From Brachionus koreanus (lineage: Eukaryota; Rotifera; Eurotatoria; Ploima; Brachionidae): a DNA stretch of 64,000 nucleotides. The stretch spans positions 1-64,000 of the forward strand of contig PJRA01000216.1 in the NCBI GenBank assembly GCA_016987375.1, read 5' to 3'. The notes under the pieces are model-generated. The model was not told where the DNA came from, did no database searches, and saw only the letters and a list, made by a program, of their open reading frames with translations. Made by a program: the position numbers and the translations under genes. Below are positions 33,162 to 46,550 of the stretch, piece by piece; position 1 is the stretch's first letter, and every line of letters begins with the position of its first letter.

Positions 33162-34153
33162 TCAAAAACTTTCTAAAGCTCTCGATGCAATATTTCTTAA
33201 ATTTCCGTATATTTTTGATGGTGGACTTCCCAAAATTAAATTACAAATGGCACGACGGGCAAGTGCAATGTTTTTAAAGGATCCCAGAATGTGAATTTTA
33301 CTTTAAAAAAAACTATTTAATAAAAACTTTTTCTAATTTTAAATAAAATTCTACCTATCTGCCAGCACGATTCTTGTCTTGGTGGTATTTTCAATTGTGA
33401 ATTTAGTTTTTCCTCCTTTTCCTGCTATTCGGCCGATGGCTCTGGACAAATGATCACCCTTTAAAGGTCTCACTAAATGACATAAATGAATTAACATTTT
33501 GAAAAAGGAATTTTTCTTACCATCAATCACTTCGAATGATTCCAAGAACAAATCATCCAATCTGACAAGAGCCAGAGCATCTTCGATTTCAAATCCAAGA
33601 ACAAATGCTCTAATAAAATCTGCGGCTTTTTGAATTGAACTAATCTCTTTTGTTTCTTCACAAGTCTTAAAAAAAAAATAAAATTTTTTTTTCTAAATTA
33701 AAATATTTTAATTCAAAAAAATTTTACCTTTATTTCAACATTGCGACTTTTAAGATTAAATCTAATTTGTAGCTTTAAGTATTCAACAACAGGTGTATAA
33801 ACTTTCATCCAATTTTCTTTCAAAGGATTAAATCTGTTTGGTGGAACGTGTATTTTTCTAATTTCAAATTTTCCGTCTTTCAATTTTTCAGGGGCCACTG
33901 GTGGAAAGCTTATTCGCTGAACAGGATCATCTTTGTCTATCTGCATGTCGTCTTCATTTACAGCATCTTGCTCATCTTCAAAAATCGTATTCTCCTCGTT
34001 CTCTTGATTGTCCATCATTTCAGCATCAACCGCAGATTTTCGGCGGTTTTTTCTCTTCGAACCGACCATTTTAAACTCTTCATTTTTTTCAACTTTCTTC
34101 TCCTCGGACTGTTTTACCGACACATCAATTAACTCTGGCAAATCGTCACTCAT
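33162..34153 (-). CDS. PNO1: RNA-binding protein PNO1 (KH-domain 40S assembly factor)
   Basis: Four minus-strand exons (33728-34153, 33521-33665, 33355-33472, 33162-33300) give 275 residues, slightly longer than human PNO1 because of an acidic, lysine-rich N-terminus. The conserved body includes [40 protein letters not shown], then [19 protein letters not shown] with [11 protein letters not shown] and [16 protein letters not shown]. It ends [20 protein letters not shown] and [11 protein letters not shown]1 (Dim2) binds pre-18S rRNA with its KH domains in the nucleolus and cytoplasm and assists Nob1 cleavage during 40S maturation. It lies 215 bases downstream of TPI on the same strand. Confidence 0.95.
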
Positions 34154-34368
34154 TTTCTAAACTCTAAGTCTAAATTAAAATAATTTATCTATAAACATTC
34201 AAAGACTTGCTATGGTCCTTTTAATCAATTGAATAAATTTAAATTTTTTTTTTTTTTTATTAAATTAAAATAAAAACTAAAGTCTTTTAAAACACATTCT
34301 CTCTTCTAGAAATAAAAAACACTAAGGGGGTACTAAATAAAATTGAGCTGTTTAAAATTGATGAGAAT

Positions 34369-35170
<802 letters not shown>

Positions 35171-35529
35171 TTTGCGTTTTGGTTCTATTTGGTGAAGAAA
35201 ATAAAAAAGCTTTTTATATAACAAGAAATATTCGAACAATTTATGAAAAAAAAAACAATAGATCCAAAATTTAAGAATTTTTTATTATTTAGACGCCTAT
35301 AAGCTAAATGAAAAAAATTTGAAGCTCGTTGTAGTTTTTTTTTTCTTTTTAATTTAAAATTTGCAATGCAAATTTGAGTATGAATTTTATTTTTGTCTTA
35401 AAATGAAAAATAAATTTAACAAAATTTTTTTTTTTATTTAATAATAATAAAAAAAGTTCAAGAGCATTCATGATTGTGTTTAAATTGAAAATTTTTTTTT
35501 TCTAAAAATTAAAAAAATTATATGGAAAA

Positions 35530-36515
35530 ATGAGCTTATTTGGTGAATTGCAATTTGGTTTTTCGCGCGCTGTTTCCGATGATGAAGACGATGAATACTC
35601 TAGAATAGAACCGTTAATAGAAAAATTTTAAATTAAAAAAAAAAATTTTGACTTTTTTTAATTTTTAGAAATCTAAATTTGAAGCGAAAAATCCACTGGT
35701 TGGAAGAAACTACTGAGAAAATAGAAGTAGATGAGTTGATTTTGGCCGATGGTCCCATAGCTTGTGGTAGATGGAGCATTTTTAAATTTTAGGAAAAAAT
35801 GTTTAGCTTTTTAATTTTTAGCTTTTTTACATGTGTACCTTTTGAATCACTTGAGCGAGTCGGAAAAGCGACTTTTGGGCCTAAGTGCTACCAATTCGGA
35901 GTTCAAGATCTTTCAAAATGAGGACAAATCTGAATCCGAATTGAATAGAATGCGAAAAAATCTAATCTACAAAATAAACAATTTAGATGCAAAATCTTTT
36001 CTTGTTTGCGAAGTATTTACCAACTTGAAATCAATCGAGTTCTACGACTGGATTGATCAACTTTGGGAAAAAGTCAACTTCAAATCATGTACTATTCTTT
36101 GCAGTCAAAATCAGACAAGTTATTTTAGTTCGCATCAGCAGCAATTTCCATGTGTAAAATTTTTATCTTCGAACAAAAATTTGACCACTGAGGATAAGTG
36201 TCAGCGGTTAGAGGAACCGAATTTTTTACAAAATTTACCTGCAGCAAGTAATACAAAAAACTTAATTTAGAAAAATTAGAAATTAAAACTCTTTTTTTAG
36301 TGATTCAATTTTGTGTTTTGAAGCAACTAGACTTTACTGCATTTGTGTGCTATTCCCAATCGATAAATGTGGACATTCAATCAGTAAAAGAGACATACAG
36401 TGGCGTTTCTTGTCTTTTAAAAGACAAGAGCATTTTTAAAAATGATGACTTGTCAAAAAAAAGCCTTCTAAGTGTAGGAAATTTGGTTAATTCAGTTTCT
36501 GGTCTTTATATGTAA
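35530..36515 (+). CDS. PSMG1: Proteasome assembly chaperone 1 homologue
   Basis: Four exons (35530-35612, 35669-35766, 35822-36247, 36301-36515) give 273 residues against 288 in human. The N-terminus MSLFGELQF followed by an acidic stretch (SDDEDDE) matches the PSMG1 start. Later blocks align with the family: KSFLVCEVFTNLKSIEFYDW, RLEEPNFLQNLPAA (human has LEQPN...LPAA), and a C-terminus ending in an aromatic tail (NSVSGLYM) like the HbYX-type end of PSMG1. PSMG1-PSMG2 forms a scaffold for the 20S alpha ring. Identification rests on these blocks because overall similarity is low. The first donor (CC|GTTAAT) is weak but gives the only open join. Confidence 0.75.
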
Positions 36516-36610
36516 CAATCAACTGTCTGAGAGAAAAAAATATTTATTTTTTAGCTATTCATTTTTTTTAGTTATTTATTTTGAATAAAAAATTTAAAAA
36601 AAAACAAATT

Positions 36611-38882
36611 TTATCTAAAAATTGACCAATTTCCATTATCAGTGCCATAACGAGTTTGTACTCCCAATCGTTCTAAACGAATAAATAAATAAATAATTTT
36701 TTAAATTTTTTTTTCAAATAATAATAACCTCTTTCCATTTTTTCCAAAATAGCTTTGGTTAATTTCGGTTTTTCCAGTGGCGAAATTGAATCGAGGTTTT
36801 CCTGTGAATTGTAAGGTACACGATTATATGTAGGGCCTTCTACAAACAATAATCTATTTCCATTTTCACGAAAAGCTTGAGTTATGTGAGGCCATACTCC
36901 GCCCGCTCCAGATCGACCCTTTCTTTTATCCCTAAGAATCCAAATTAAATTAATATTTACAAATGATTTGGTAATCTAGAATTTAACGAATTTAAAACTT
37001 AAAATCTTGCATGACTACACATACATAGCTGTATCATATTATCATTATAGTATCAAAATAGTTCTAAAATCTTAACTCATATTATTTGTATTTTAAAATA
37101 AATATAATTAAATGACATGTTCTTCATTATTTGACAAGTTTTGATATTCAAAAATGCATTGAAATTTGTAGAAAGCTACTTAGAAATTCTCTAGATGAAG
37201 TTTTTTTCTGGCGGATCATTACCTGTGATCAGAAATGGATCTATTTTTGAAATTATGACAACAAAAATCAATAAATAAAAGATACACTTTGATAAAAAGA
37301 TGATTTTGTATGCTTGGTGGAGTTTCCAAGAGGTACTAAACTTTAAGCTGGTTCTAGACGATCGTTTTACAAATGAAGAATTTATTCTGAAAAATTTTAA
37401 AGAATGACTGCTTCAATTCAAGAAAAATATCCTTCTTTGGCTAATTTTTTGGAAAGTTATGTTGTTTCTTCAAGATAATGCTAGACCTCATACAGCTAGA
37501 ATAACAATGACAAAGATAGAAGAGCTGGAAGTCATCGAACTTCTTTCTCAACACATTTCAGATCTTTCTCTTCTGATCATCTTCTTTTTTGTTCAATAGC
37601 TCATTTGATGATGAAGATGACTAACAATTTCTTTTTTTGTTTTGATAAATAAAAAAAAAACAGAAAATTTTTTGATTTACCCTAATATTTTATTAAAGCT
37701 TCGCTAAATTATCAAAATCAAATAATAATAGAACGATAATTTGAACATAATTAGCAAACTCTATAAATGATATATTATAAAGCGTTTACAGAACTACTAA
37801 GAATTTTTGAGTTATTAATAATAAAATAATATTGTCAATAAGCTAAGCAAAAACCAATAAGGGAAAAAAATTTTAAAGAGTCAGTTCTTTTTAATGGAAT
37901 AAATTCAAAGAAAGAAATTTGTCTTGGAAATGAAGGTATTTCGAAATTTGAACAAAAAAAAAATTATTATTAAAATGTGTTTTTTGATCAAAAGTTGTTC
38001 TGCTAAATGTTTCAGTTTATACAAAGGCCGTAGAAAACCTGCAATTGTTGTAAATTATTTATATAAAATTTTTGAATTTTTGTAGTGGCTAACCTTAACA
38101 AATTATAAAAATTAAAACATTGAGGCCTTAAATAGATCAATATTTACCAAGCTTATGTTTTTAACTAATCCATAAAATTATAAATTGGCTGTTTTAACCT
38201 GAATTAAAAATTTTTGAATAATTGAAAAAATTTTCATCTAGAAAAGTCAGTCTGTTCTCCAATGCTTTTTTATTTTCATTAAAGCTTTAGCTGGACAATG
38301 CCCATGTCACAGCTAACTATACTACAATTAAAATTAATTTTTTTTATCATAAATTCTTAATTTGATTAAAAAAATAATAAAAAATTCATTTAATTTTAGA
38401 TTTAAATCAAAAGGTAAAATTTTTTACGCTAAATTTGCTTCTTTGGATTTTTTGTTCATGTCAAATCTTTTCTCTGACCAATTGCGCATTAAAAATTCAC
38501 GAACTATAGGACTAGGTGCCACTTCTCTCTTCAGTGGTTTTTTAATAACATCATTTTTTGGAACTAATGCTGGCAAACTAAGCTCTTCAAAGTGAAAGCA
38601 GCTTTTATCTTGAAAATCGTTTAGCTTTAAAATTGAGAAAAAATTTAAAAATTTTTTTTTTTTTAATCAAAGAGATTACATCTACATATGATTTTCCAAT
38701 GTCCGAATTTAGCTCTTTGTCATCCATAAAAAACCAAGTACTCATTTCGCCATAGCTTGTTCTTATTTTTAAAAACTAGTAAAATAAATCTAAAGAATAA
38801 ATTTATTAATAGTTTACCTTTTGGGCCGAGCATTTACATCATTTAGAGATCGTAGAGAGGCAGTGGTAGCGCTATTTAACAT
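36611..38882 (-). CDS. Five-exon gene of unknown function (202 aa)
   Basis: Minus-strand exons 38818-38882, 38680-38761, 38428-38624, 36729-36931 and 36611-36672 join with all phases correct into 202 residues. The N-terminus is MLNSATTASLRSLNDVNARP. Further along are TSYGEMSTWFFMDDKELNSD, REVAPSPIVREFLMRNWSEK, GRSGAGGVWPHITQAFRENG and LLFVEGPTYNRVPYN. The end is QTRYGTDNGNWSIFR. No signal peptide, membrane helix or known domain is seen; the repeated W/Y-G-P turns suggest an extended structural protein. I do not recognise the family. The third intron (36932-38427, 1.5 kb) is far longer than the others and contains a mariner remnant. The exon structure, not any one long frame, is what shows this gene. 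Confidence 0.7.
37200..37625 (+). pseudogene. Mariner transposase remnant inside an intron
   Basis: With several frameshifts, the plus strand encodes a degraded EKWIYY-type block, then DKKMILYAWWSFQEVLNF (mariner: KKVLLCVWWDFKGVV), then FLQDNARPHTARITMTKIEE. The last string is the conserved mariner motif containing the second catalytic aspartate. A degraded match to HPPYSPDLAPSDYHLF follows. It is antisense to the host gene and lies in its 1.5-kb intron. It is the same family as the fragment at 21.2 kb. Confidence 0.75.
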
Positions 38883-39353
38883 GATCTAATTAACTTTCTG
38901 AAAAAATAAGTTTTTTATTTTTTTTCTAACTTTAAACAAATAAAAAAGTAAAGCTTGAGACTTTGTTTTTGTTTTTAAATGCAAATTACTTAAAAAAATT
39001 GTTTAGTCGGAAATTTTTTGCTTATTTTTAAGGTAAATAATTTAATCTTATTTACTAGCTGTTTTAAAATGCTTTTCAAAATGTAAATGATAGATTTTTA
39101 AAGTAATTATTTTTAATTATAATATAGAAATTTTTGTTTGTTAGCAAAAATTTTTCTTAAATAGTGTCTAAAATTAATCCCGTTTACACAAACCATGGCA
39201 ATAATGTGTATAAAAATCAAAATTCATTTCGGTTTTGTTTCATACGCCTTTGGCTGTGAAAAAAAAGCATTTTTTCTAAAATAATATTATTTAATTGTTT
39301 GTAAAATACGAATGTAAAATAAACAAGTCAATCTATTTAGATGTGAACAAAAA
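38883..39353. other. Spacer between the five-exon gene and tRNA-Gly
   Basis: This is AT-rich DNA with no supportable feature. It should contain the promoter of the five-exon gene. Confidence 0.4.
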
Positions 39354-39424
39354 TGCACTGGCCGGGAATCGAACCCGGGCCGCCCGCGTGGCAGGCGAGC
39401 ATTCTACCACTGAACCACCAGTGC
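39354..39424 (-). tRNA. tRNA-Gly (GCC anticodon)
   Basis: The 71-base minus-strand sequence folds perfectly. The acceptor GCACTGG pairs with CCAGTGC, the D arm is TTCAGTGGTAGAA, the anticodon loop is TTGCCAC-like with GCC central, and the T arm is CCCGGGTTCGATTCCCGG. It is the standard eukaryotic tRNA-Gly with A box TGGTTCAGTGG and B box GGTTCGATTCC. Confidence 0.97.
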
Positions 39425-41634
39425 TTATCTAAATTAAAGTTATCAAATTTTTTTATCTCAAAACTTCATTTATTTTTAATAAACTTTAGAAATACTCTTA
39501 AAGTTTTGCTTTTTTTAGATTTTTTTATTTATCAACAGAAATATAGGTAGCTTATCTTCAAAATATAAGAAATCGAACATCCTGGTTCAGGAGATTGCGT
39601 TGTCTATTTTTTAGAAATTTTTGTTCAAAAATTAAAAATTATTTGGAACGATTTCGGAAACAACTCTATTTATAAATTGGTCAAATTTAAAGAGAGAGGT
39701 AGAACGAAACATATAAAAAGATAAAAAAACATATAGCAAAATTGAAATTTTATTTAAGGGAAAAACATATAATCAGTTGAATAATAAAGATAAAAAACAT
39801 TAATTGTTATTTTTATTTCTTAATTAATCATATTGTAAACAAGGACCAGCTTTTCACTTCCTATCTGCTTTGGGTCTATTTAGAAAATATTTTGTAGTTA
39901 GTAAGCCGGGATAATTAATTTTCTTTTTGAATAAACAAGAGATTAAGTGTGCACATATTCCTTTATCCATAAAACAACAACACGAACAAAAAAAGCAATC
40001 AACGCAAAAGCATTCATCTCTTACAGCGACTTGATAAAGATTGTCATAGGTTAAAACAATATTTCCATTATCATCTAGATCAGTTCCTGATTCAGTAATT
40101 TTTTAAATTGACTTTATGTTCTTTGTCTTTTTGATTTTTATAATCTATGTTTTTTTTTCTCTCATTAAATAAGTTAAATTTGTTAAAATTAATTTAATGT
40201 TTTACTTTTTTATGTTTTTTTCTACCTCACCTAAATTTAAACATTTTTGAGATCTGTTTATGTTTGTTCATTTTTGACCAATTTTTGCCAAAATTTTAAA
40301 TTCTATTCTTGCACTTGCTTTTGCTAACAAGTGTCTTTAATTAAAATTAAGTTACAATTAATCTTTCTAATTATATATCCAAAACGATTGCGTATGATTA
40401 AAAATCCATTAAAATTTTAAAAATTAAAAGCAGTTTTATATTTTGAGATCCAAAGCCATGGTTTTTTTAATTAAAAAAAGCTTAATAATGTAACCACTTA
40501 AAAATTATTTTATTTTTTTTATAAAATATTTATGAATTAAAAAAAAGTGAAAATTGTTCGGTGCAAAATATTTTTTTTTTAAGTAAAACTTATCTGTTTT
40601 TTAAGATATAATATTTGTTTAATACTTGAAGTATCTAAACTCGCTAAATTCACGTTTCTTTTTTGTTTGAACAAAGTCAGTTAATAATTATTATTTTTAG
40701 TTCAACTTTGTGCATTCAAAAATTTGTTAAATTAGAAAATTTTCAAAATAATTTTGATAAAAAAACCATATCAAACAAAAGGTTGAAATTAAAAGGCTTT
40801 ATTGACAATATAAAGATATTGGTGGTCAGAGTTTGGTATAATTTGAGAACTATGCATTAAAAAAGTGATATGAAAATCAACTTTTATACTATTATATCCC
40901 TATGAATGAAATTAATCTTTTAATTAAAACTCAAATAAGATTTCGTTTTAAATATATATTTATTAATGCTAAAACCAGGGTTCGAAAACTACAAAAAGGC
41001 ATATAGATTTTACCTTTTCCTCGAGTTTTCTTATAATATTGAAAATTCATTTAAATTAGATGAAATCGGAACAGATATTTCTCTTTAAATATTATCCTTT
41101 TTAGACCAATTTTTTTAAAATAAGACGTTTTGACAACGAGACAAACCAAATTCCCAAGATTTATATATTCCAAAATCATCAAGTCCCATTAAGAGAAAAT
41201 TTTCATATGATGACTATATATCAAGAATAAGAGTCAAAAATTTAGTAATAGCAACACTTATGCGATGATATTTTGATCATTCTTATTAAAGATTTAAATA
41301 AAAACTAAACATGTTTTTTAATTAAAATTTATTTTGTCATGGCATCTTTATTTAATAAATAATTTTTAAAGCACTTAGTTATTTTTAATTAAACTGATAA
41401 GTAAAAGCAAGTTTTAATAATCTGACGGTCAAATACCAATTTAACAAGGAATAAATGAAAAAAAGAACGTTCAATTTAACAATCAAAAAGCGTATGGTTT
41501 TTTCTTCAAATAAAAATTAAATTTCGAGGTGGTTTATGTGTTGTGTTTAAAAATTTACTCTGTTTTTTTTTTCGATTTTTACATATAATAAAGAAAAAAA
41601 AACAGTTTAAGTATCTTAATTATTTATTTAAAAT
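39425..41634. other. Gene-poor region with a SWIM-finger remnant
   Basis: Apart from the SWIM-like frame at 39854-40102, I see no coding signal, RNA gene or clear repeat here. Confidence 0.4.
39854..40102 (-). pseudogene. SWIM-type zinc finger fragment (transposon-derived)
   Basis: A minus-strand frame without ATG encodes LDDNGNIVLTYDNLYQVAVR, then ECFCVDCFFCSCCCFMDKGI, then CAHLISCLF, and stops 26 codons later. The C-x-C...C-x-H spacing (with CAH) is the SWIM pattern, which typically binds zinc in MULE and other DDE transposases. The frame is closed upstream by TAA and nothing else of the protein is found nearby, so it is a fragment. The transposase at 12.3-14.6 kb also ends in a SWIM finger but the sequences differ. 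Confidence 0.45.
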
Positions 41635-44600
41635 TTATTTTAATTTTTCAAGCAACAATTTAGCTCCTTGAAAATTAATTTTTTGCTTCAAATCTTTTTC
41701 TGAAGATTTAAGAAGTTTTTTTATTTCAGCTTTGTTTTTTTCGTTGCTTGTTTCGATCAAACTTGAAATTCTTATTTTAGATTTAGTTAAACAAACGCTT
41801 AGAATTAATTACTTGACTAATAAGAAACAGCCTCGATTACAATCAATCCAGCTTGTAATGTTCTCTGCTCTATCATTTTGTAAAATAGCCGCTGACATGG
41901 CTTTAAAAAAAAAATAAGTAAACATTTTAAAATTTTAAAATGAGATGTATTTTACATAAAAGCGACTTATTTTCTTTTCCAAGACTTGTAGCCAGAAGCT
42001 TTTTGATTATGAAATGAGATGCGCTTTCCTCAACGCAATGTTTTTTATCACTACCATTTACTGGTTCATAGGCTTGTTGTAAAATACTATCTGCCAAAGA
42101 TTTGGTCAAATCATCACCTTCGCTTCCTTAAAATCCCGAAAGTTGATCTTTTTCTTGTAAAAAAATTTTTTATCTAATAAAAGTAGGAATTTACCTAGTT
42201 TTTCCAAAAAAAGTGGAATCAAAATTCCAAAAGATCCATTAAAAAGTATGCTGTCTATGTGTTTTTTTATATATGCTAAAATATGGGATTTGGAGTGATC
42301 AAAAAGCTCGACTCGTCTTTTTTCAGGATCTTTTTTACTGGTTTCTGATGAATCACCTTGTTCCAAACGGTTTACATAGTCCTTGATAAAAAATCTGGAA
42401 TCTCTTGGCGCAATTAAGTATGAGATAACTTTTCGGCCATAGTCATTCTCAATTACTTGATCTATTGATCTGAGTAGCTCGTCCAGTATACCTTTAGATA
42501 TCAATTTTGTGTCATCGACTGAATCGAAAATAGCAAGCAAAATCATGTGTCCATGCTCTTCTAGCGCAATTTTGACAACAAATGATTTCATTGATTTAAT
42601 TATTTTCTTTCTTTCTTTTGCCGAACTGTTCCAAATGCATTGCATTGCAACACTGGCTCCATCTCTGGTATGCACCATATGAATCAGCTGTTCACTAAGT
42701 AACTCGATCATTTCAGTCTTTTGTTTTTGATCACAATTTTTGAAAAATTCCAGAAATACGCGATGAATAATAGAAAACATTAGAATAGTTCTAGAAACAG
42801 GCAAAGTTTAATTTTTTTTTATGGAAATTAAAATTTCATTTAATTACTTATCAACACAAGTTGTCAATATTTGTTTAATGTTATTTAGGATTGTTTCTTT
42901 TGAATATTGCTGAGCCTCGAGAACTGCACTCAACGATTCACAAGTTTGATTCTTTTTTTTTTGTTAATTTAATTAAATGAAAAAAATCATTATGAAGAAT
43001 GGGCAACAGAAAAAAAAACTTTGTGTAAATTTGGGTAAAAATTTAAATTTTTAAATTAATGACTTTTGAACAACTTGGATCTAAACTCAAACTAAAGACA
43101 ATCTCGAGTAATTCTATTTCATTTGTTTTAAGATTAGTGAAAGAATTAGAATTTAGAATCAAGATACTGACACACATTACCGGCATCTTGAAGTTGAGAA
43201 TAAATTAAAAGAGTTTATCTTTACATTTTAGAATTAATCTTTAATTTAATCTTAAAAATTTTAATGAAACACAGTTAACATGCTATGTAAATTTAAGAAA
43301 AATAATCTCTCAACCTTTAAATAAGATCAATTTTTAAATTTAAATGTAAAAAATAATATTTTGTGAGTATATTTTAAATCTTTTTCAAAAGTATTGGTAA
43401 ACTAGCAAAAAGTATTAATTTAAAATGAAATTCAAATATCAAATTCCGGATAAGTACTAAAATTAAAATATTTTTCTTTACTACAAATATTTTTGAAATT
43501 AAAAGCTTTATAATAAACCTAACAAATGATGAGCTAATACATTAAAAAATCTTAAAAAAAATATATCATCAATAGGTTGAGAAAATATCTTTCAAAAATT
43601 ATTTTTTTCTTAAATTTATATAGCATGTTAACTGTGTTACATTAAAAATTTTAAGATTAAATTAAAGATTAATTCTAAAATTTAAAGATAAACTCTTTGA
43701 ATTTATCCTCAACTTCAAGATGCCACATTACCACACATTTTCTTCTTTATTTAGTGAATCATCAAAAAATTATTCATTTGAAATTTTTAACTATTAAAAT
43801 CAGCTTTTATTATTTATTTAAATTTATATAAAACTTCAAAGGTAAGTTAAAAAAATAGTTCTATCATACAGTTTATTATACATTGCTATAAAATTAGAAT
43901 AGATGAATACATGTAAACAGGCTAAAAATAGAAATAAATAAAGCCCAATATCAAAATGAAAGAGAATGAAACCTCGGCATCATCATTATTAACAATCTCA
44001 AATGGAACACTCAAGTTTTTATGCAACCAACAAAGTGAATACTGTTTTTCCCATACTGAAAAAAACTACCAAATGTTGGGCCCTGGAAAAATTTCAGAAA
44101 CTAAATTGATAGAGATGATAAAATACTTGGCGTATGAATGAAAACACAAAAAACAAGGTTCTCGAATTAGTTGATGAGCTCCATTACAGTCGATGAAATA
44201 TATTAATTTGTGGTGATTAATTTTTTCCATTTTAACATTGCTGTTAAATTTTAACAGCAAAGGCTATTACATCCATATTTATAAAATGTCTTCAAGAAAA
44301 AACTTGATGATTCAACAATTATCAGAGTGAGAAAACTACCAAAGCAACCTAAATTTTATTTCAAATTTTCTAATGATGATAACTCAACAATTTTACCTGT
44401 ATAATAAAAGCAAAAATAATTTATTTTGGTAGTCTATTGTATAGCTGGATCATACTCTCTAGCAACAGCCATTTAAACAACTAACTTTTTTTAATAAATT
44501 TGGATTATATTAAAACTAACATGGGTACCGTCACTGGCGGCCATAGGACCCCCATAAACAAAAATTAAATTAAAAAAATTTTCAAATGAAAATTTGATTG

Positions 44601-46164
44601 ATAAGATAATAGAGTTTAAGAAAAAACAATAAAATTTAGAAAAAAATTTTTAAGCCCAGCGGCCATCAAGACGGCCAACACTTCATAATAAATAGATTCC
44701 ATTAAGTATGTAAAACTATACTAGATATATAGTCAAATATTTATTTTTGATATTGGGACAATTTTATTTTTTAAAGAACTTTTTTCTTGTTTAAAAAATA
44801 ATTTTTTTTAGCATGACCATTAAATTTTTGAATAGATTGTGATAAAATAAAATTAATTGTGACTTGAAGACTTGAAAAATAACAAAGACTTTAATTTAAC
44901 TTTGATGAATATTCATTAAAATTTTTGTTTTACTAAGAAGTTCAAATGATCATAAACTTGTTAGAAAGATCAATAAAAAATGACAAAATAGAAATGAATT
45001 CTCAACAAAAACAGTTCTTGAATAATGGAATGAACAATCAAAAGAAGTTGTATTACACAGGCCTTCTTTCTAGCTCTAGACCGAAATTTGATAAAGAGAA
45101 AAATTTAATTAATATTTTGATTTTTTCAATTGATTTAAAATAAAAATTATGATTTTAACTTAGATTTAATTTGAACAAAAAATATGCTTACATGTAGCAG
45201 AGCAAATGTAGGATCGTAGAACTCCATTAGCATTTTATTACGCTGTTTATGGCTGGCATATTCATTGAATAAAGATTCAACAATTTGACAGGCATACTTT
45301 TAAAAAAATATGTTTTTACACAACAACAAAATAATTAAGTTTATATACGCTATGTTTTATAAGCTTAGTCACTTGACCAGTAAAAGAGTTGACAATAGTT
45401 TCCTTTTGTTCTTTTGTGCCATAGACCAGTATTTTTTTTAGCAAAAAGCGAGCATATTTTTCCTTTGCCATTTCGATGAAATCATCTTTTAGCTCTTGGA
45501 AAACACTTTCTCGATTTTTTTCCGTTCCATATTGAACCAAGCATTCAATAACACGTGTTGTGTCATGTGCAAATGATAGCTGAACAACAACAAAATTAAA
45601 AAAAAAAGTTAATATTAAATAAAGTTCTTTTTGTACTTGTTTTATGCGGCCTTTGACTTGTTCATACAAAGAAGAACAAAGTTTTTTTTTTGTTTCATCT
45701 GTGGTATCCGATTTACGAAGTGTTTCCCATATTTTTTTCATATTTATTGTGATTTCATAATTATCAGCTAATTTTTTTTGTTTTCGTTTTTTCAAAAGTT
45801 CTTTTCTTTCGGCCGGAGTAGATGCAGCTGCTACCGAATTTTTCTTTTTATCCTTATTATTGAATTTTGTTCCTTTGCCGTTTTTTAATTTGGCTTTTTC
45901 GCCAATTGAACCTTTGGATTTTAAGGTTTTATTTAATTTTGTTTTTTTGTTCTCTTTATCTTCAGAGATCTCTGCTCGAGCTGCTTTTTCTAACACATCT
46001 GGTTTTTCTTTTTTGATCATTTTTATTTCCTTGTTTTCATTATTTTCACTATATTTTCGTTTTTTTCCTGTGAGATTTTCATACTTGTTTTCTTTCTTAG
46101 TTGGAACTGTTTTGTTCTTCTCTGATTTGACCAAATTAACGTCTTTCTTTGCTAACTTAGTCAT
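41635..46164 (-). CDS. PUM3: Pumilio homology protein PUM3 (Puf-A)
   Basis: Eight minus-strand exons (45637-46164, 45349-45579, 45192-45296, 42848-42951, 42195-42790, 41956-42126, 41813-41900, 41635-41770) give 652 residues; human PUM3 has 648. The first 170 residues are lysine-rich and nuclear-localisation-like. Puf-like helical repeats follow: HDTTRVIECLVQYGT, ARFLLKKILVYGTKEQKE, YACQIVESLFNEYASHKQRN, IIHRVFLEFF, HTRDGASVAMQCIWN, DYGRKVISYLIAPRDSRFF. The end INFQGAKLLLEKLK matches the human GIEILLEKL tail. PUM3/Puf6 proteins bind RNA non-specifically in the nucleolus and act in 60S ribosome biogenesis. Intron 3 (42952-45191) is 2.2 kb, against 44-62 bases for the others, and holds a hAT-type MITE. 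Confidence 0.93.
43182..43724. mobile_element. 543-bp hAT-like MITE with 8-bp target duplication
   Basis: The ends GGCATCTTGAAGTTGAG (left) and CTCAACTTCAAGATGCC (right) open inverted repeats of about 150 bases that match nearly base for base. They include AATTAATCTTTAATTTAATC and CACAGTTAACATGCTAT. The element is flanked on both sides by the identical octamer ACATTACC (43174-43181 and 43725-43732). An 8-base duplication is the signature of hAT-type insertion. It is non-coding and sits in intron 3 of PUM3. The very long inverted arms could fold into a hairpin in the pre-mRNA. Confidence 0.9.
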
Positions 46165-46550
46165 CTTGTATAATCAAAAAATAAATCAGGTAAGAACGTG
46201 AAATACGATTGAAGAAAATTTTTTTTTTATAAAGTTTGCAAAAAATACATGTGTTTGGAATTATTTTATTTTAATGGAAAAAAAAATGTTTGCTATACAG
46301 CTTGCTTTTTTTTCACAAGTTGCAAATTAAACTTTATTTTAAATTAAATTTTTTTTTCGTTTTTGTTTCAAATGAATATTTTTATCTTGATGTTGTCTCA
46401 GTCGCCTATTTGCTTAAAAATATTTGCTAAAAATGGAACCACATAAGCAACCAAATCTTGCTTTCTCATATCTTTTAAAGAATAAAAAAATTTTTTAATA
46501 TTTTTTTTATCAGTAATATATAATATTAAATTTGTTAATTAAATCTTCGG

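Noticed and set aside
40663..40860. 65-residue plus-strand frame
   Set aside because: Background-like composition, no motif and no splice or neighbour support.
43956..44260. Frames inside PUM3 intron 3
   Set aside because: They are short, lack any motif or splice context, and overlap on opposite strands.
45860..46201. Plus-strand frame of 113 residues opposite PUM3 exon 1
   Set aside because: It is the antisense of a lysine-rich exon, giving a spurious F/L/S-rich translation.
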